Made by a program: the position numbers and the translations under genes
Part shown: piece by piece, positions 1 through 6,730 of the stretch
Position numbering within the stretch: position 1 is the stretch's first letter
Layout of the letters: the number at the start of each line of letters is the position of its first letter
Assembly: GCA_003343905.1 (NCBI GenBank)
Contig: QAKI01000018.1
Location: forward strand, 1-10,033
Source of the DNA: Subdoligranulum variabile
GTDB taxonomy: Bacteria; Bacillota; Clostridia; Oscillospirales; Ruminococcaceae
Direction: 5' to 3'
Length of the DNA stretch: 10,033 bases
The notes under the pieces: model-generated
Seen by the model: the letters and a program-made list of their open reading frames with translations, nothing else
Told to the model about the DNA's origin: nothing
Database searches by the model: none

Positions 1-974
1 GCGTAGGCGATGGGCTGGTTGAACGGCTCGGTGAAGTTGTGGCTGACCAGAATGGCCAGGTTGGTGTTGTCGCTCTTTTTCTCTTTGAAGCTGTGGCCGT
101 TGACCACCGCCAGGTCGTTGTCGTAGTTTTCCTGCGCCACAAAGCCGCCGGGGTTCTGGCAGAAGGTGCGCACCTTGTTGCGCCAGGGGGCGGGGTAGCC
201 GATCAGCTTGCCTTCATAGAGCACCTTGTTGATGGTCTCCATCACTTCGTTGCGGCATTCCACCCGCACGCCGATGTCCACCGTGCCGGGCTTGTGGGCA
301 ATGTGGTGTTCGGCGCAGATCTTTTCCAGCCAGTCGGCGCCGCGGCGGCCGGTGGCAATGACCACCTGACGGCCGAACACATCCCGCGAACCGCTCTTTT
401 CGCGCAGGCGCACGCCCTTGCAGACCGAGCCTTCCAGCAGGATGTTCTCACATTCGGTCTCGAACAGCATCTCCACGCCCGCGTCCAGCAGGTAGTTCTG
501 GATGTTCAGGTAAAGCTGCTGGGCCTTCTCGGTACCCAGGTGGCGGATGGGGCAGTCCACAAGCTGCAGGCCGGCCTGGATGGCGCGCTTGCGGATGTCC
601 TTGATCTCGGTCCCCTGGTAGATGCCTTCCACATGGGGGTCAGCGCCGAATTCCAGATAGATCTTGTCGGTGTAGTCGATGAGTTCCTGGGCAAAATCCT
701 CGCCGATCAGGTCGGGCAGTTCGCCGCCCACCTGATAGGACAGCGACAGCTTGCCGTCCGAGAATGCGCCCGCGCCGGAAAAGCCGGTGGTGATGGCGCA
801 GGTGGGCTTGCAGTTGACGCAGACGCCGGTCTTGTCCTTGGGGCAGTGGCGTTTTTCCACCGGTTTGCCCTTTTCCACCAGCAGGATGCTGTGGGGGCGG
901 CTGCCTTTGCGCAGCAGTTCCAGGGCGGTAAAAATGCCGGCCGGGCCGGCGCCTACGATGATCAGATCATACAT
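1..974 (-). CDS. FAD-dependent dehydrogenase (COG2509-like), 3' end outside window
   Basis: The first 324 residues are visible; the C-terminus runs off the left edge. It opens with a Rossmann FAD-binding fold: MYDLIIVGAGPAG, with GAGPAG at residues 8-13 and the ribose-binding acidic residue E34 after the second strand. A cysteine cluster follows (C44, C52, C55, C59; pattern CPKDKTGVCVNCKPTC), then TGFSGAGAFSDGKLSLS, and the second dinucleotide-fold motif VVIATGRRG at about 204-212. This combination matches the uncharacterised FAD-dependent dehydrogenases of Firmicutes (COG2509), usually about 450-550 residues. The substrate is unknown; the cysteines could be redox-active or bind metal, which is inference. 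The start is set by AAGGAGA (986-992) lying 11 nt upstream of ATG. It is the last visible gene of a three-gene operon, 25 nt after the DUF308 gene. It is cytosolic: no signal peptide or membrane segment is seen. Confidence 0.85.
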   Translation of the reverse strand, partial: MYDLIIVGAGPAGIFTALELLRKGSRPHSILLVEKGKPVEKRHCPKDKTGVCVNCKPTCAITTGFSGAGAFSDGKLSLSYQVGGELPDLIGEDFAQELIDYTDKIYLEFGADPHVEGIYQGTEIKDIRKRAIQAGLQLVDCPIRHLGTEKAQQLYLNIQNYLLDAGVEMLFETECENILLEGSVCKGVRLREKSGSRDVFGRQVVIATGRRGADWLEKICAEHHIAHKPGTVDIGVRVECRNEVMETINKVLYEGKLIGYPAPWRNKVRTFCQNPGGFVAQENYDNDLAVVNGHSFKEKKSDNTNLAILVSHNFTEPFNQPIAY

Positions 975-999
975 GGGTACAAGGGTCTCCTTCGTGTTT

Positions 1000-1683
1000 T
1001 CAGTTTTGCGGGGGATCGTTGTTGTCGGAAACATCGGTGCTTTCGGCGTCATAAACGACCTCGTCCTCCGGGGCACCGGGGGCGTCCTCCTCGTCGGCCA
1101 GGTCGCCCAGGGCCTGCAGGGTGGCTGTCATGGCCGCGTCGGTCATGCGTTCCAGCGTCCGCAGTTCCATGGCGGTGTACAGCGCGCAGAACAGGCTCAG
1201 CGCGCCTTCCACGATCAGCAGGATGCCGCAGAGCATCACGACGCTGACCGCCGCGCCAAAGGGATTCGTCAGCAGCAGCACGCCCAGCACGACGGACAGC
1301 AGGCTGAGCAGCAGCATCAGCCACCATTTGTCGCCGTGGCGCTTGGCAAGGTCCAGCGCCGCGCCCACGCGGGTGATGCCGTCGATCAGGATAAAGATGC
1401 CGAACACCACAGGCAGGAAGCTGGCGACCACTTCGGGCTGGAACAGCGTGAACAGGCCCAGCGCGGCGGTGGCCACGCCGCTCACCAGCAAAAACGGCGC
1501 CAGGAAGCCGCTGCCCCGCAGGCGGGTGTACTGGAACAGGCAGACGATGCCGGTCAGCAGCACCACCGCGCCGAAGGCGTAGCAGATCCACAGCAGGCTG
1601 GTCTGCGGCATGACGAGCAGCAGGATGCCCAGCAGCAAAAACGCGATGCTGGGCACAAGCCCGGCTTTCAAATAACGCAGCAT
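1000..1683 (-). CDS. DUF308/HdeD-like multi-pass membrane protein
   Basis: A 227-residue protein with about six hydrophobic helices (roughly residues 8-25, 31-50, 60-81, 86-104, 119-138 and 143-168). A charged, acidic C-terminal tail of about 55 residues is probably cytoplasmic. The paired-helix pattern with short Pro/Asn turns (LLVMPQTSL, LLLTNPFGAA) and the GIFILIDGI segment fit the DUF308/HdeD family. HdeD is tied to acid resistance in E. coli, but Firmicute members have no settled function, so that role should not be transferred. The acidic tail (EDAPGAPEDEVVYDAE) goes beyond the core family. The start is supported by AAAGGAG at 1694-1700, 10 nt upstream. It sits 36 nt after the cytidylate kinase-like gene and 25 nt before the FAD dehydrogenase gene, so the three are probably co-transcribed. 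Confidence 0.8.
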   Translation of the reverse strand: MLRYLKAGLVPSIAFLLLGILLLVMPQTSLLWICYAFGAVVLLTGIVCLFQYTRLRGSGFLAPFLLVSGVATAALGLFTLFQPEVVASFLPVVFGIFILIDGITRVGAALDLAKRHGDKWWLMLLLSLLSVVLGVLLLTNPFGAAVSVVMLCGILLIVEGALSLFCALYTAMELRTLERMTDAAMTATLQALGDLADEEDAPGAPEDEVVYDAESTDVSDNNDPPQN

Positions 1684-1719
1684 AGTTTACACACTCCTTT
1701 TACAGATGGGCGCGGCGGG

Positions 1720-2322
1720 TCAGCCCTGCTTACCCAGCGCCCGGGCGGCCTCTGCGATCAGCCCGGCGCAGGCATCCTGCCCCAGCGCCGCATTCAGGCA
1801 CAGGTCGTAGTTTTTGGCTTCGCCCCAGCGGTTTTCGGTATAATAATTGTAGTAGCTGGCGCGGGCGCGGTCATGTTTGGAAAGCTGGACTTCCCACAGC
1901 CGGTCGGCCATATCTTTGGTGCCGGGGCGGCTTTTGGCGCGCCGGATGCGCTCGGCCAGCGGGGCATAGATAAAGACCCGCAGCACGTTGGGGCGTTCGC
2001 GCAGCACATAGTCGCCGCAGCGCCCCAGGATCACGCAGGACTCCCTGGCGGCCAGCTCCTTGATGACGTTGCTTTGCAGGATGTAGACCTGATCGGCCAG
2101 CGGCATGGTGTTGCCCATCATGTACAGGCTGTAGATCAGGCTGCCGCTGCGCTGGTTCTCGCTGGCGGCGATGGCTTCTTCGCTCAGGCCGCTCTTTTTG
2201 GCGGCCAGGGTGATGAGTTCTTTGTTGTACAGCGGGATGCCGAGCTTGTCCGCGACGGCTTGGGCGATCTCGCTGCCGCCCGAAGCATATTCGCGCGCGA
2301 CGGTAATGACCAGTGGCTCCAT
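1720..2322 (-). CDS. Cytidylate kinase-like family protein
   Basis: A 200-residue protein beginning MEPLVITVAREYASGGSEIA. This is the signature of the cytidylate kinase-like family (Pfam Cytidylate_kin2), in which the usual Walker A loop is replaced by a REYxSGGxEI loop (here residues 10-19). Further family features are the segment around ADKLGIPLYNKELI, the GRCGDYVL motif, and Arg-rich lid-like segments ending LAERIRRAKSR. By analogy it should bind a nucleotide and phosphorylate a nucleoside monophosphate or similar substrate, but family members lack an agreed substrate. An in-frame GTG at 2340 would add six residues. I chose ATG at 2322 because GAGGTG (2333-2338) sits 10 nt upstream and homologues start at this point. 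It is the first gene of the operon, with a promoter at 2385-2413. Confidence 0.85.
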   Translation of the reverse strand: MEPLVITVAREYASGGSEIAQAVADKLGIPLYNKELITLAAKKSGLSEEAIAASENQRSGSLIYSLYMMGNTMPLADQVYILQSNVIKELAARESCVILGRCGDYVLRERPNVLRVFIYAPLAERIRRAKSRPGTKDMADRLWEVQLSKHDRARASYYNYYTENRWGEAKNYDLCLNAALGQDACAGLIAEAARALGKQG

Positions 2323-2384
2323 ATTGCGTTCACACCTCACATTCTGGTTTCCGGCCGGAAAAAAGCGGGGATCTTCCTATGTAT

Positions 2385-2413
2385 AGTATACCCCGAAACC
2401 GCCAAAAGCGCAA
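2385..2413 (-). promoter_or_regulatory. Sigma-A promoter of the cytidylate kinase-like operon
   Basis: Read on the minus strand: -35 TTGCGC (2408-2413), a 17-bp spacer, and -10 TATACT (2385-2390). Transcription should start near 2378, giving a leader of about 55 nt before the ATG at 2322. Spacing is optimal and the -10 box is 5/6 to consensus. Confidence 0.75.
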
Positions 2414-2496
2414 GGAATTTTGCGGGGCCGCGGTGCTGGGGCGCGGGCAGGGGAGAGGGGGACTTGGTTTTGTCCCGCGGCCTTATGCGGGGCGGG

Positions 2497-2529
2497 AATA
2501 AAAAGCGGCCCGCCGGAAACGGCAGGCCG
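2497..2529 (-). terminator. Intrinsic terminator on the minus strand with no adjacent gene
   Basis: On the minus strand the arms at 2520-2529 and 2506-2515 pair as a 10-bp GC-rich stem with a single U-G wobble and a TTTC loop. CTTTTTATT follows directly. This is a textbook rho-independent terminator. It lies about 730 nt beyond the stop codon of the surface-protein gene, the nearest upstream minus-strand gene. It may be that gene's final terminator, or insulate the promoter at 2385-2413. Confidence 0.8.
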
Positions 2530-2680
2530 TGGGGGCCGCGCACAGGCGGCCTGTGGGTTGTGTTTGTGGAAATATGTTGGCGGGGCGTTTTATGATTCTC
2601 GTTGGGCGCGCGGTCAAACCATCGCTGCAGTATGCAGGATGTTCCCGGCGGCACTGTAGGGCGGGGTCTTGACCCCGCCG

Positions 2681-2727
2681 AAAGGCTCCCCTCATAGGGG
2701 AGCTGGCCGCGCAGCGGCCTGAGGGGT
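2681..2727 (+). repeat. Hairpin repeat, copy 1 (GCTCCCC/GGGGAGC type)
   Basis: A compound hairpin: GCTCCCC (2685-2691) pairs with GGGGAGC (2697-2703). GGCCGC (2705-2710) then pairs with GCGGCC (2714-2719), and the unit ends TGAGGGGT. An alternative fold pairs CCCCTCA (2688-2694) with TGAGGGG (2720-2726). A second copy in the same orientation lies at 3038-3090. Confidence 0.65.
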
Positions 2728-2790
2728 CTTGCCAAAGACAGCGTGATCGTTGCCCGGAAAGTTCCCACCCTTCCGTCTGCCTGCGGCAGC

Positions 2791-3003
2791 TACCCACGGG
2801 TTGCGGTTTCCGCATCATGCTGCGCGCCTTGGTGCGGCGCTTGCATTCTGCGACCGGCTGCCTTGCCGCGTAGCGGCAACGACCGGAGCGATGAGCGAAG
2901 GGCGAACCTCTGTATTCAATCGCCGAAAAGGCGATTATGACGCCGGGAAAGATAGTTTGCCCTACCGCATCCGCCGCAGGCGGCGCTCGACTCCGCAGCC
3001 CCT
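2791..3003 (+). repeat. Dispersed bipartite repeat, longer copy
   Basis: Two blocks here recur in the same order and orientation near 7.6 kb. Block A is 2791-2862 (shares GCGCGCCTTGG and TTCTGCGACC with 7581-7651). Block B is about 2974-3003 (shares CGCAGGCGGCGC and CTCCGCAGCCC with 7674-7704). By eye, block A is roughly 85% identical. About 110 bp separate the blocks here, against about 20 bp in the other copy. Confidence 0.65.
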
Positions 3004-3037
3004 GAAAGGGGAGGCTTTAGAGGTGGCTGTTCGTTTG

Positions 3038-3090
3038 AAAGGCTCCCCTTTTAGGGGAGCTGGATGCGCTGCAGGCGCAGCCTGAGGGGT
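3038..3090 (+). repeat. Hairpin repeat, copy 2 (GCTCCCC/GGGGAGC type)
   Basis: GCTCCCC (3042-3048) and GGGGAGC (3054-3060) are separated by TTTTA. A TGCGC/GCGCA stem (3065-3069 with 3075-3079) follows, then CCTGAGGGGT. Layout and orientation match 2681-2727, but the second stem has diverged in sequence while still pairing. That suggests conserved structure rather than chance identity. Confidence 0.65.
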
Positions 3091-3190
3091 GTTGTTACCC
3101 GAAGCAATCTGTCTGCCGGGATGTGCCCGCGGCGGGGTCAAGACCCCGCCCTACAAACCACCGCAGACGGCTTATGATATTTTTACGCCC

Positions 3191-3230
3191 ACCAGCCCCG
3201 CCCCCGGAACGTTCCGGGGGCGGGGCTGGT
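3191..3230 (-). terminator. 40-nt perfect palindrome after the surface-protein gene
   Basis: 3191-3210 and 3211-3230 are exact reverse complements, giving a 20-bp GC-rich stem centred on AACGTT. It starts 27 nt after the stop codon at 3257, where a terminator or mRNA-stabilising stem is expected. On the minus strand it is followed by GGGCGTAAAAATATC, not a U-tract, so it is not a classical intrinsic terminator. The T-tract terminator at 2497-2529 may be the true stop. Confidence 0.5.
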
Positions 3231-3256
3231 TATAGGATTATAAGATCACCAAAACT

Positions 3257-6200
3257 TTACTGCCGTTTGCGGTGCACAATGCCCAGGCCCAGCAGCGCGG
3301 CGGCAGAGAGGGCGCACAGCATGGCCCACAGGGCGGGGTTGCTCTCGTCACTGGTCTGGGGGATCGCGCTCTGCGCGGCGGCGCTGCCTGCGGCCGCGGC
3401 CTTCGGTTCATACACACCCTTCACGTTGCCATAGCTGGAAAGCTGCTTGGCAGATTCCAGGTATGCGCAATGGTCGCACTGGTATCCGTCGGCGGTAGCC
3501 GTCCAGTCATGGTAGCCGCAGGCCGGGCAGGTGTAATACACCGTGCCGTCATCCTGCACAGGCGTGGGGGCCGGAGTCGGCGCGGGCGTGGACGCAGGCG
3601 TTTCGGAGTTGTTCGTATCTCCGCTTTCGCCGGCAGGGTTCTGCGTGTACACCGCGGTCGCCACAATGGGTTCGCCCTTATACAGTTCCGCCAGCTTGTC
3701 CAGCAGGTCCTCGGTCAGAACGGTCCAGGTGCCTTCCACGCCATCGAAAGCAAGTCCCTGGAAGGTATAGCCGGGTTTCTCGGCACCAGGCAGGGGCTGG
3801 CCCAGGTCCTCCGCCGTCAGCGTGGTCTGCACGCCGTCCAGCGTAATGACCGCCTTGCGCAGGTCGGTGGAAATGGTGAACAGGCTGAAGCCGTTGGGAT
3901 TGGTGAAGGTCACATTGTCCTTGCCCTCGCTCACCGTGCCATCATAGACATAGCGGGTGCCATCGTCCTTACGATGATGGACCAGCAACGTATCATTATC
4001 GGTAAAATCGGGCGTCAGGGGGACGGTGATCTCCACCGGGCGGGTCACAGACAGTTCGGCAGGTTCGCCCAGCACTACGGCGTTGGCGGTTTCGTCCGCA
4101 ACAGTTTCCCCTTTCACGATCACGTTATCTGCATCTGTGGTTGCCACCTTACGGTACATGGGGGTGATATCCAGCGTGAAGTTCTGGGTATCGTCGCTGA
4201 TCTGCGTATCGGTCAGCGTAATATCTAGATACGGCTGAACCACGATGGAAACGTCTTCAACATCGCTCACAGGAATGTCAGCCGCTTCCAGCGCTTCTTT
4301 TCCTTCGTTTTCCGTCACAGTGTTCTCGTTGGCTACATCGTAAGCGGCAAGCAGCAGTTCATCCTGTTGCACCGTTACATTGTTGAGCTTCTTGCCCAAA
4401 TCAGCGGCCAGTTTCTTCTCATCTTCCGTAGCAGTGGCATCGTTGGCGGCCGGGTTTTTCACGTTCGGTTCCTCCGGCACGACTTCCGCCGGTTCACTGC
4501 CCGCAGCGGCGTCGGTCACTTTGAAGGGGTAGCCCGTCTGATCGCCAGCCACTACCGTCTTGCCGTCCGCCAGATAGTCGCTGGGGTCTACAGCAAAGTT
4601 GCCACCGGTGATGGAGATAGTCACACCATTAACAGACTCGGACGAGAGTTTCACACCTTGGAATTGGCCGTTGCCATTGATGGTTAGTGTCCCTTTTGCA
4701 GGGTCGGTACTATTATACTCGATAAGCCCCTCGATGGTACCTGTATAATTCTCATCAAAAGTAACATAGGTACCCTCAGTGTAGCCGCCATCTAGCCAAT
4801 AGCAGACGTCGAACGCAATGGTATTGGCGGGATTGGTGGTGTACACGCTGGTGTTGCCCGTGAAGGTAATGTTCCCGCAGTTGAAGCTCAACGCATAGTT
4901 TTCATCAGTCCACTGGTTTGCAGCATAGATCTGCATATTTTCCAGCGTCAAATCAGCGTAGTTTTGGATAATACGTCCGATAGGTTTACCGGCACCGCCG
5001 TGCCCATTCTGCTCAGAAATGCGGATCGTGCCGTCCTTGAGGGTGATATTGGAGTCTTTCAAGAACTGGAAACCGTTGGTCTCGGTGTTGGGAGACCCGG
5101 CCCCCGGCTGGTTCAGCGTATAGGTATGACCGCCGAAATCCACCGTAAACTCGCTCCCGCTTGGCACAGACACGCCCTCGGCGTTGTCTACATCTTTCAG
5201 CAGGGTGATGGTCTCCCCTTTATTCACATTTGCAATGGCATCCACCAGGGACGAATAGAAGCGATCGCCGATTTGAGCTACGGCATTCTCTGCATTCAAG
5301 GGGGCGACCGTAAAGCGGCCGTCACTTTCAGGAGTGACCGTGCAGTTTTCCGGCACAAAGGCACTGGGATCACTGGAGAAGGTGCCGCCGGTGACTTCCA
5401 CGCGCTTGTTCGTGTCCTCGTCGGACAGTACGGCAATAACGTCACCGTCCGCCTTGAAATTGCCGCCTTCGACCTTGATTTTATCAGAATCGGTCACGGC
5501 AGGGTAGGCGGGATTGGTGTTATCAAAAACAAAAACAGAACAAGGCAACTCCTGGCTCTTGTCACCGACCCAGCCCTGCATATTGCCGGTGACGTTAAAG
5601 GTCGCATCACCGCTCACAGTAACCGACCCGGCGCGGGCCACGATACCTGCACCATCGGTAATGTTAAAGGTACCGCCGCTGACCGTGACAATATCTTTCC
5701 ACGGCGCATAAATGCCGCAGGCAATGTACCCCTCGGAACGGATCGCACCCGTAAAAGTACCGCCGGAAATGTTGATGATATTCGGCTCACCTTCCCGCTC
5801 GCTGCCGTTGCCCATGATGACCGCATTGTCGGCAGAATAGAACTCGCCGCCCTCAATGTTGATGGTGGCACCGGTAGCCCTGCCAGTCAGTATCGTGCCG
5901 TCGTTGGCATCGTATTTGCCGGATTTGATAGTAAGCCTTGCATTCTTGGAGTTATTATCCAATCCCACACAGGACCCCTGTGTATCAGTCGCAGAAACAC
6001 CGCCATTCCCTGTGCTGTCCTGCAAAGTCAAATCACCCGAATTCACGATCGCAGTGTAGGCGCCGCTGACAGCGACCGTGTGACCGTTCAATTCAATCGT
6101 GATAATTTTGTTTGCGGGAATGGTAACAGTTCCTTCGTTAACATCCTTCTGCAGGGTGATGGTGGTGGGCGTGTTGTCCGCCACGGCGTCGATAGCCGCA

Positions 6201-6484
6201 GTCAGGGTCTCATAGCCCGTATCGCCGATCATGGCGACATTATCGTCATTTGCCGTCACGGTGCTTTCTGCATCTTCGCCGCCATTGTCAAGCGTCATGA
6301 GCTGGGCATTCAGTTTGTCAGCTTCGTCTGTCTCAAAGTTCCCGGCACCTTCCCCAGCCGATTCCTCTACCACTGCCGTTTCCGGCGTGGCAGACTGTGC
6401 CATGGCAGGACTGCACAGCGAGACCGCCATGGCGGCCGCTATCGCCAGCGACAGGGCACGTTTTCCATGTGCTGCCAATTTCAT
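3257..6484 (-). CDS. Sortase-anchored beta-helix surface protein with C-terminal zinc ribbon
   Basis: A 1075-residue secreted, wall-anchored protein. A signal peptide spans residues 1-29 (KR, hydrophobic core, cleavage after AMA). Two modules, about 82-396 and 402-680, each start with an IGDxxYxSLxxAI-like motif followed by TITLxKDV and then beta-strand turns with GGTF/GGNF/GGEF motifs. This is the pectate-lyase-like right-handed beta-helix style of gut Firmicute surface proteins. A beta-rich region follows, then a Thr/Pro stalk (PASTPAPTPAPTP) and a CPAC-x13-CDHC zinc-ribbon at 986-1006. A sorting signal closes the protein: IPQTS at 1041-1045, a hydrophobic helix and HRKRQ. The ligand is unknown; adhesion or glycan binding is inference. 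An ATG at 6496 directly abuts AGGAGG (6497-6502), leaving no spacing, so ATG at 6484 (12 nt spacing) is preferred. The promoter contains an 11-base homopolymer (see 6590-6618). It is monocistronic by layout. Confidence 0.85.
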   Translation of the reverse strand: MKLAAHGKRALSLAIAAAMAVSLCSPAMAQSATPETAVVEESAGEGAGNFETDEADKLNAQLMTLDNGGEDAESTVTANDDNVAMIGDTGYETLTAAIDAVADNTPTTITLQKDVNEGTVTIPANKIITIELNGHTVAVSGAYTAIVNSGDLTLQDSTGNGGVSATDTQGSCVGLDNNSKNARLTIKSGKYDANDGTILTGRATGATINIEGGEFYSADNAVIMGNGSEREGEPNIINISGGTFTGAIRSEGYIACGIYAPWKDIVTVSGGTFNITDGAGIVARAGSVTVSGDATFNVTGNMQGWVGDKSQELPCSVFVFDNTNPAYPAVTDSDKIKVEGGNFKADGDVIAVLSDEDTNKRVEVTGGTFSSDPSAFVPENCTVTPESDGRFTVAPLNAENAVAQIGDRFYSSLVDAIANVNKGETITLLKDVDNAEGVSVPSGSEFTVDFGGHTYTLNQPGAGSPNTETNGFQFLKDSNITLKDGTIRISEQNGHGGAGKPIGRIIQNYADLTLENMQIYAANQWTDENYALSFNCGNITFTGNTSVYTTNPANTIAFDVCYWLDGGYTEGTYVTFDENYTGTIEGLIEYNSTDPAKGTLTINGNGQFQGVKLSSESVNGVTISITGGNFAVDPSDYLADGKTVVAGDQTGYPFKVTDAAAGSEPAEVVPEEPNVKNPAANDATATEDEKKLAADLGKKLNNVTVQQDELLLAAYDVANENTVTENEGKEALEAADIPVSDVEDVSIVVQPYLDITLTDTQISDDTQNFTLDITPMYRKVATTDADNVIVKGETVADETANAVVLGEPAELSVTRPVEITVPLTPDFTDNDTLLVHHRKDDGTRYVYDGTVSEGKDNVTFTNPNGFSLFTISTDLRKAVITLDGVQTTLTAEDLGQPLPGAEKPGYTFQGLAFDGVEGTWTVLTEDLLDKLAELYKGEPIVATAVYTQNPAGESGDTNNSETPASTPAPTPAPTPVQDDGTVYYTCPACGYHDWTATADGYQCDHCAYLESAKQLSSYGNVKGVYEPKAAAAGSAAAQSAIPQTSDESNPALWAMLCALSAAALLGLGIVHRKRQ

Positions 6485-6561
6485 AGGGTTCAACATCCTC
6501 CTCTATCGTTTGACCGTTCCGAAGAACCTCCGAAAAATACGGGGCCGCCCTTTTTACAGGC

Positions 6562-6597
6562 GGTATCATTACGAACGAACTTACTAACCATGATACC
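6562..6597. promoter_or_regulatory. Inverted repeat spanning the surface-protein transcription start
   Basis: GGTATCAT (6562-6569) and ATGATACC (6590-6597) are perfect 8-bp inverted arms 20 bp apart. The right arm contains the -10 box. Between them, TTACGAACGAACTTACTAA (6569-6587) has partial dyad symmetry of the form TTAxxAA/TTxxTAA over the likely start site. It may be an operator; no regulator gene is visible. Confidence 0.35.
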
Positions 6598-6618
6598 CCC
6601 CCCCCCGCATTTTGTCAA
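6590..6618 (-). promoter_or_regulatory. Sigma-A promoter of the surface-protein gene with poly-G spacer
   Basis: Minus strand: a perfect -35 TTGACA (6613-6618), a 17-bp spacer made of AAATGC plus eleven G, and -10 TATCAT (6590-6595). The predicted start is near 6583, giving a leader of about 100 nt. At 11 G the spacing is exactly the sigma-A optimum; gain or loss of a G would change it to 18 or 16. This mirrors the known phase-variable porA and opc promoters of Neisseria. Confidence 0.8.
6596..6606 (-). repeat. 11-bp G homopolymer (C on the + strand) within the promoter spacer
   Basis: Eleven consecutive C on the plus strand lie strictly between the -10 and -35 boxes of the surface-protein promoter. 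I noticed no other single-base run of this length in the window. Confidence 0.95.
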
Positions 6619-6678
6619 GGGCTTTTGGCAAGATTTTCCGCGCTGCCGCCCCGTTTTTTCGCGCCCGGCACAGCAAAT

Positions 6679-6706
6679 CGGCGCGTCTGCACACGCAGGC
6701 GCGCCG
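6679..6706 (-). terminator. GC-rich hairpin after the HD-domain gene
   Basis: CGGCGCG (6679-6685) pairs with CGCGCCG (6700-6706). The stem continues through one mismatch or wobble into CTGC/GCAG around an ACAC loop. GCCCGGC (6663-6669) and GCCGGGC (6703-6709) give a competing pairing. It lies about 25 nt after the stop codon of the HD gene on the minus strand. There is no U-tract, so termination is plausible but not shown. Confidence 0.4.
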
Positions 6707-6730
6707 GGCTTTATACAGGTTTACAATGTA

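Larger units (their letters stand above)
2655..3155. repeat. 501-bp segment bounded by 26-bp perfect inverted repeats
   Basis: The 26 nt at 2655-2680 recur as the exact reverse complement at 3130-3155. Each arm is itself nearly palindromic: TGTAG, then GGCGGGGTC and GACCCCGCC separated by TT. The flanking TGTAG and the central TT versus AA show that the two arms are truly inverted relative to each other. There is no encoded transposase and no obvious target-site duplication. It could be a MITE-like non-autonomous element or two independent intergenic palindromes. GC-rich palindromes of this kind are, to my recollection, common between genes in Faecalibacterium-related genomes. Confidence 0.65.
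2414..3190. other. Non-coding, repeat-rich intergenic region
   Basis: No reading frame here shows protein-like composition, family motifs or a ribosome binding site. The open frames on both strands run across hairpin repeats and carry repeat-derived low-complexity peptides. It contains the intrinsic terminator at 2497-2529, the 501-bp inverted-repeat-bounded segment (2655-3155), a short hairpin at 2918-2936 (AATCGCC, loop GAAAA, GGCGATT), and a CCCCT/AGGGG hairpin at 2999-3011. I found no tRNA or rRNA, and no CRISPR spacing. Confidence 0.6.

Noticed and set aside
751..2595. A 614-residue open frame on the plus strand
   Set aside because: It runs antisense across three well-supported minus-strand genes, has His/Gln/Ala-rich shadow composition and no family motif. 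High GC produces long open antisense frames here.
2743..3085. Small plus-strand reading frames in the 2.7-3.1 kb region as genes
   Set aside because: They are built from hairpin repeats, have no ribosome binding site and no protein-like composition.
2641..3160. CRISPR array
   Set aside because: The repeats are few, unequal in spacing and palindromic, with no regular spacer units.
6405..6425. Possible lipoprotein signal (VSLC) in the surface-protein signal peptide
   Set aside because: The residue before Cys is Leu rather than Gly/Ala/Ser. A standard AMA cleavage site follows, and the protein already has a sortase anchor.
6485..6496. Upstream ATG at 6496 as the surface-protein start
   Set aside because: It touches the AGGAGG ribosome binding site with no spacing. 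The ATG at 6484 is correctly spaced and leads straight into the signal peptide.
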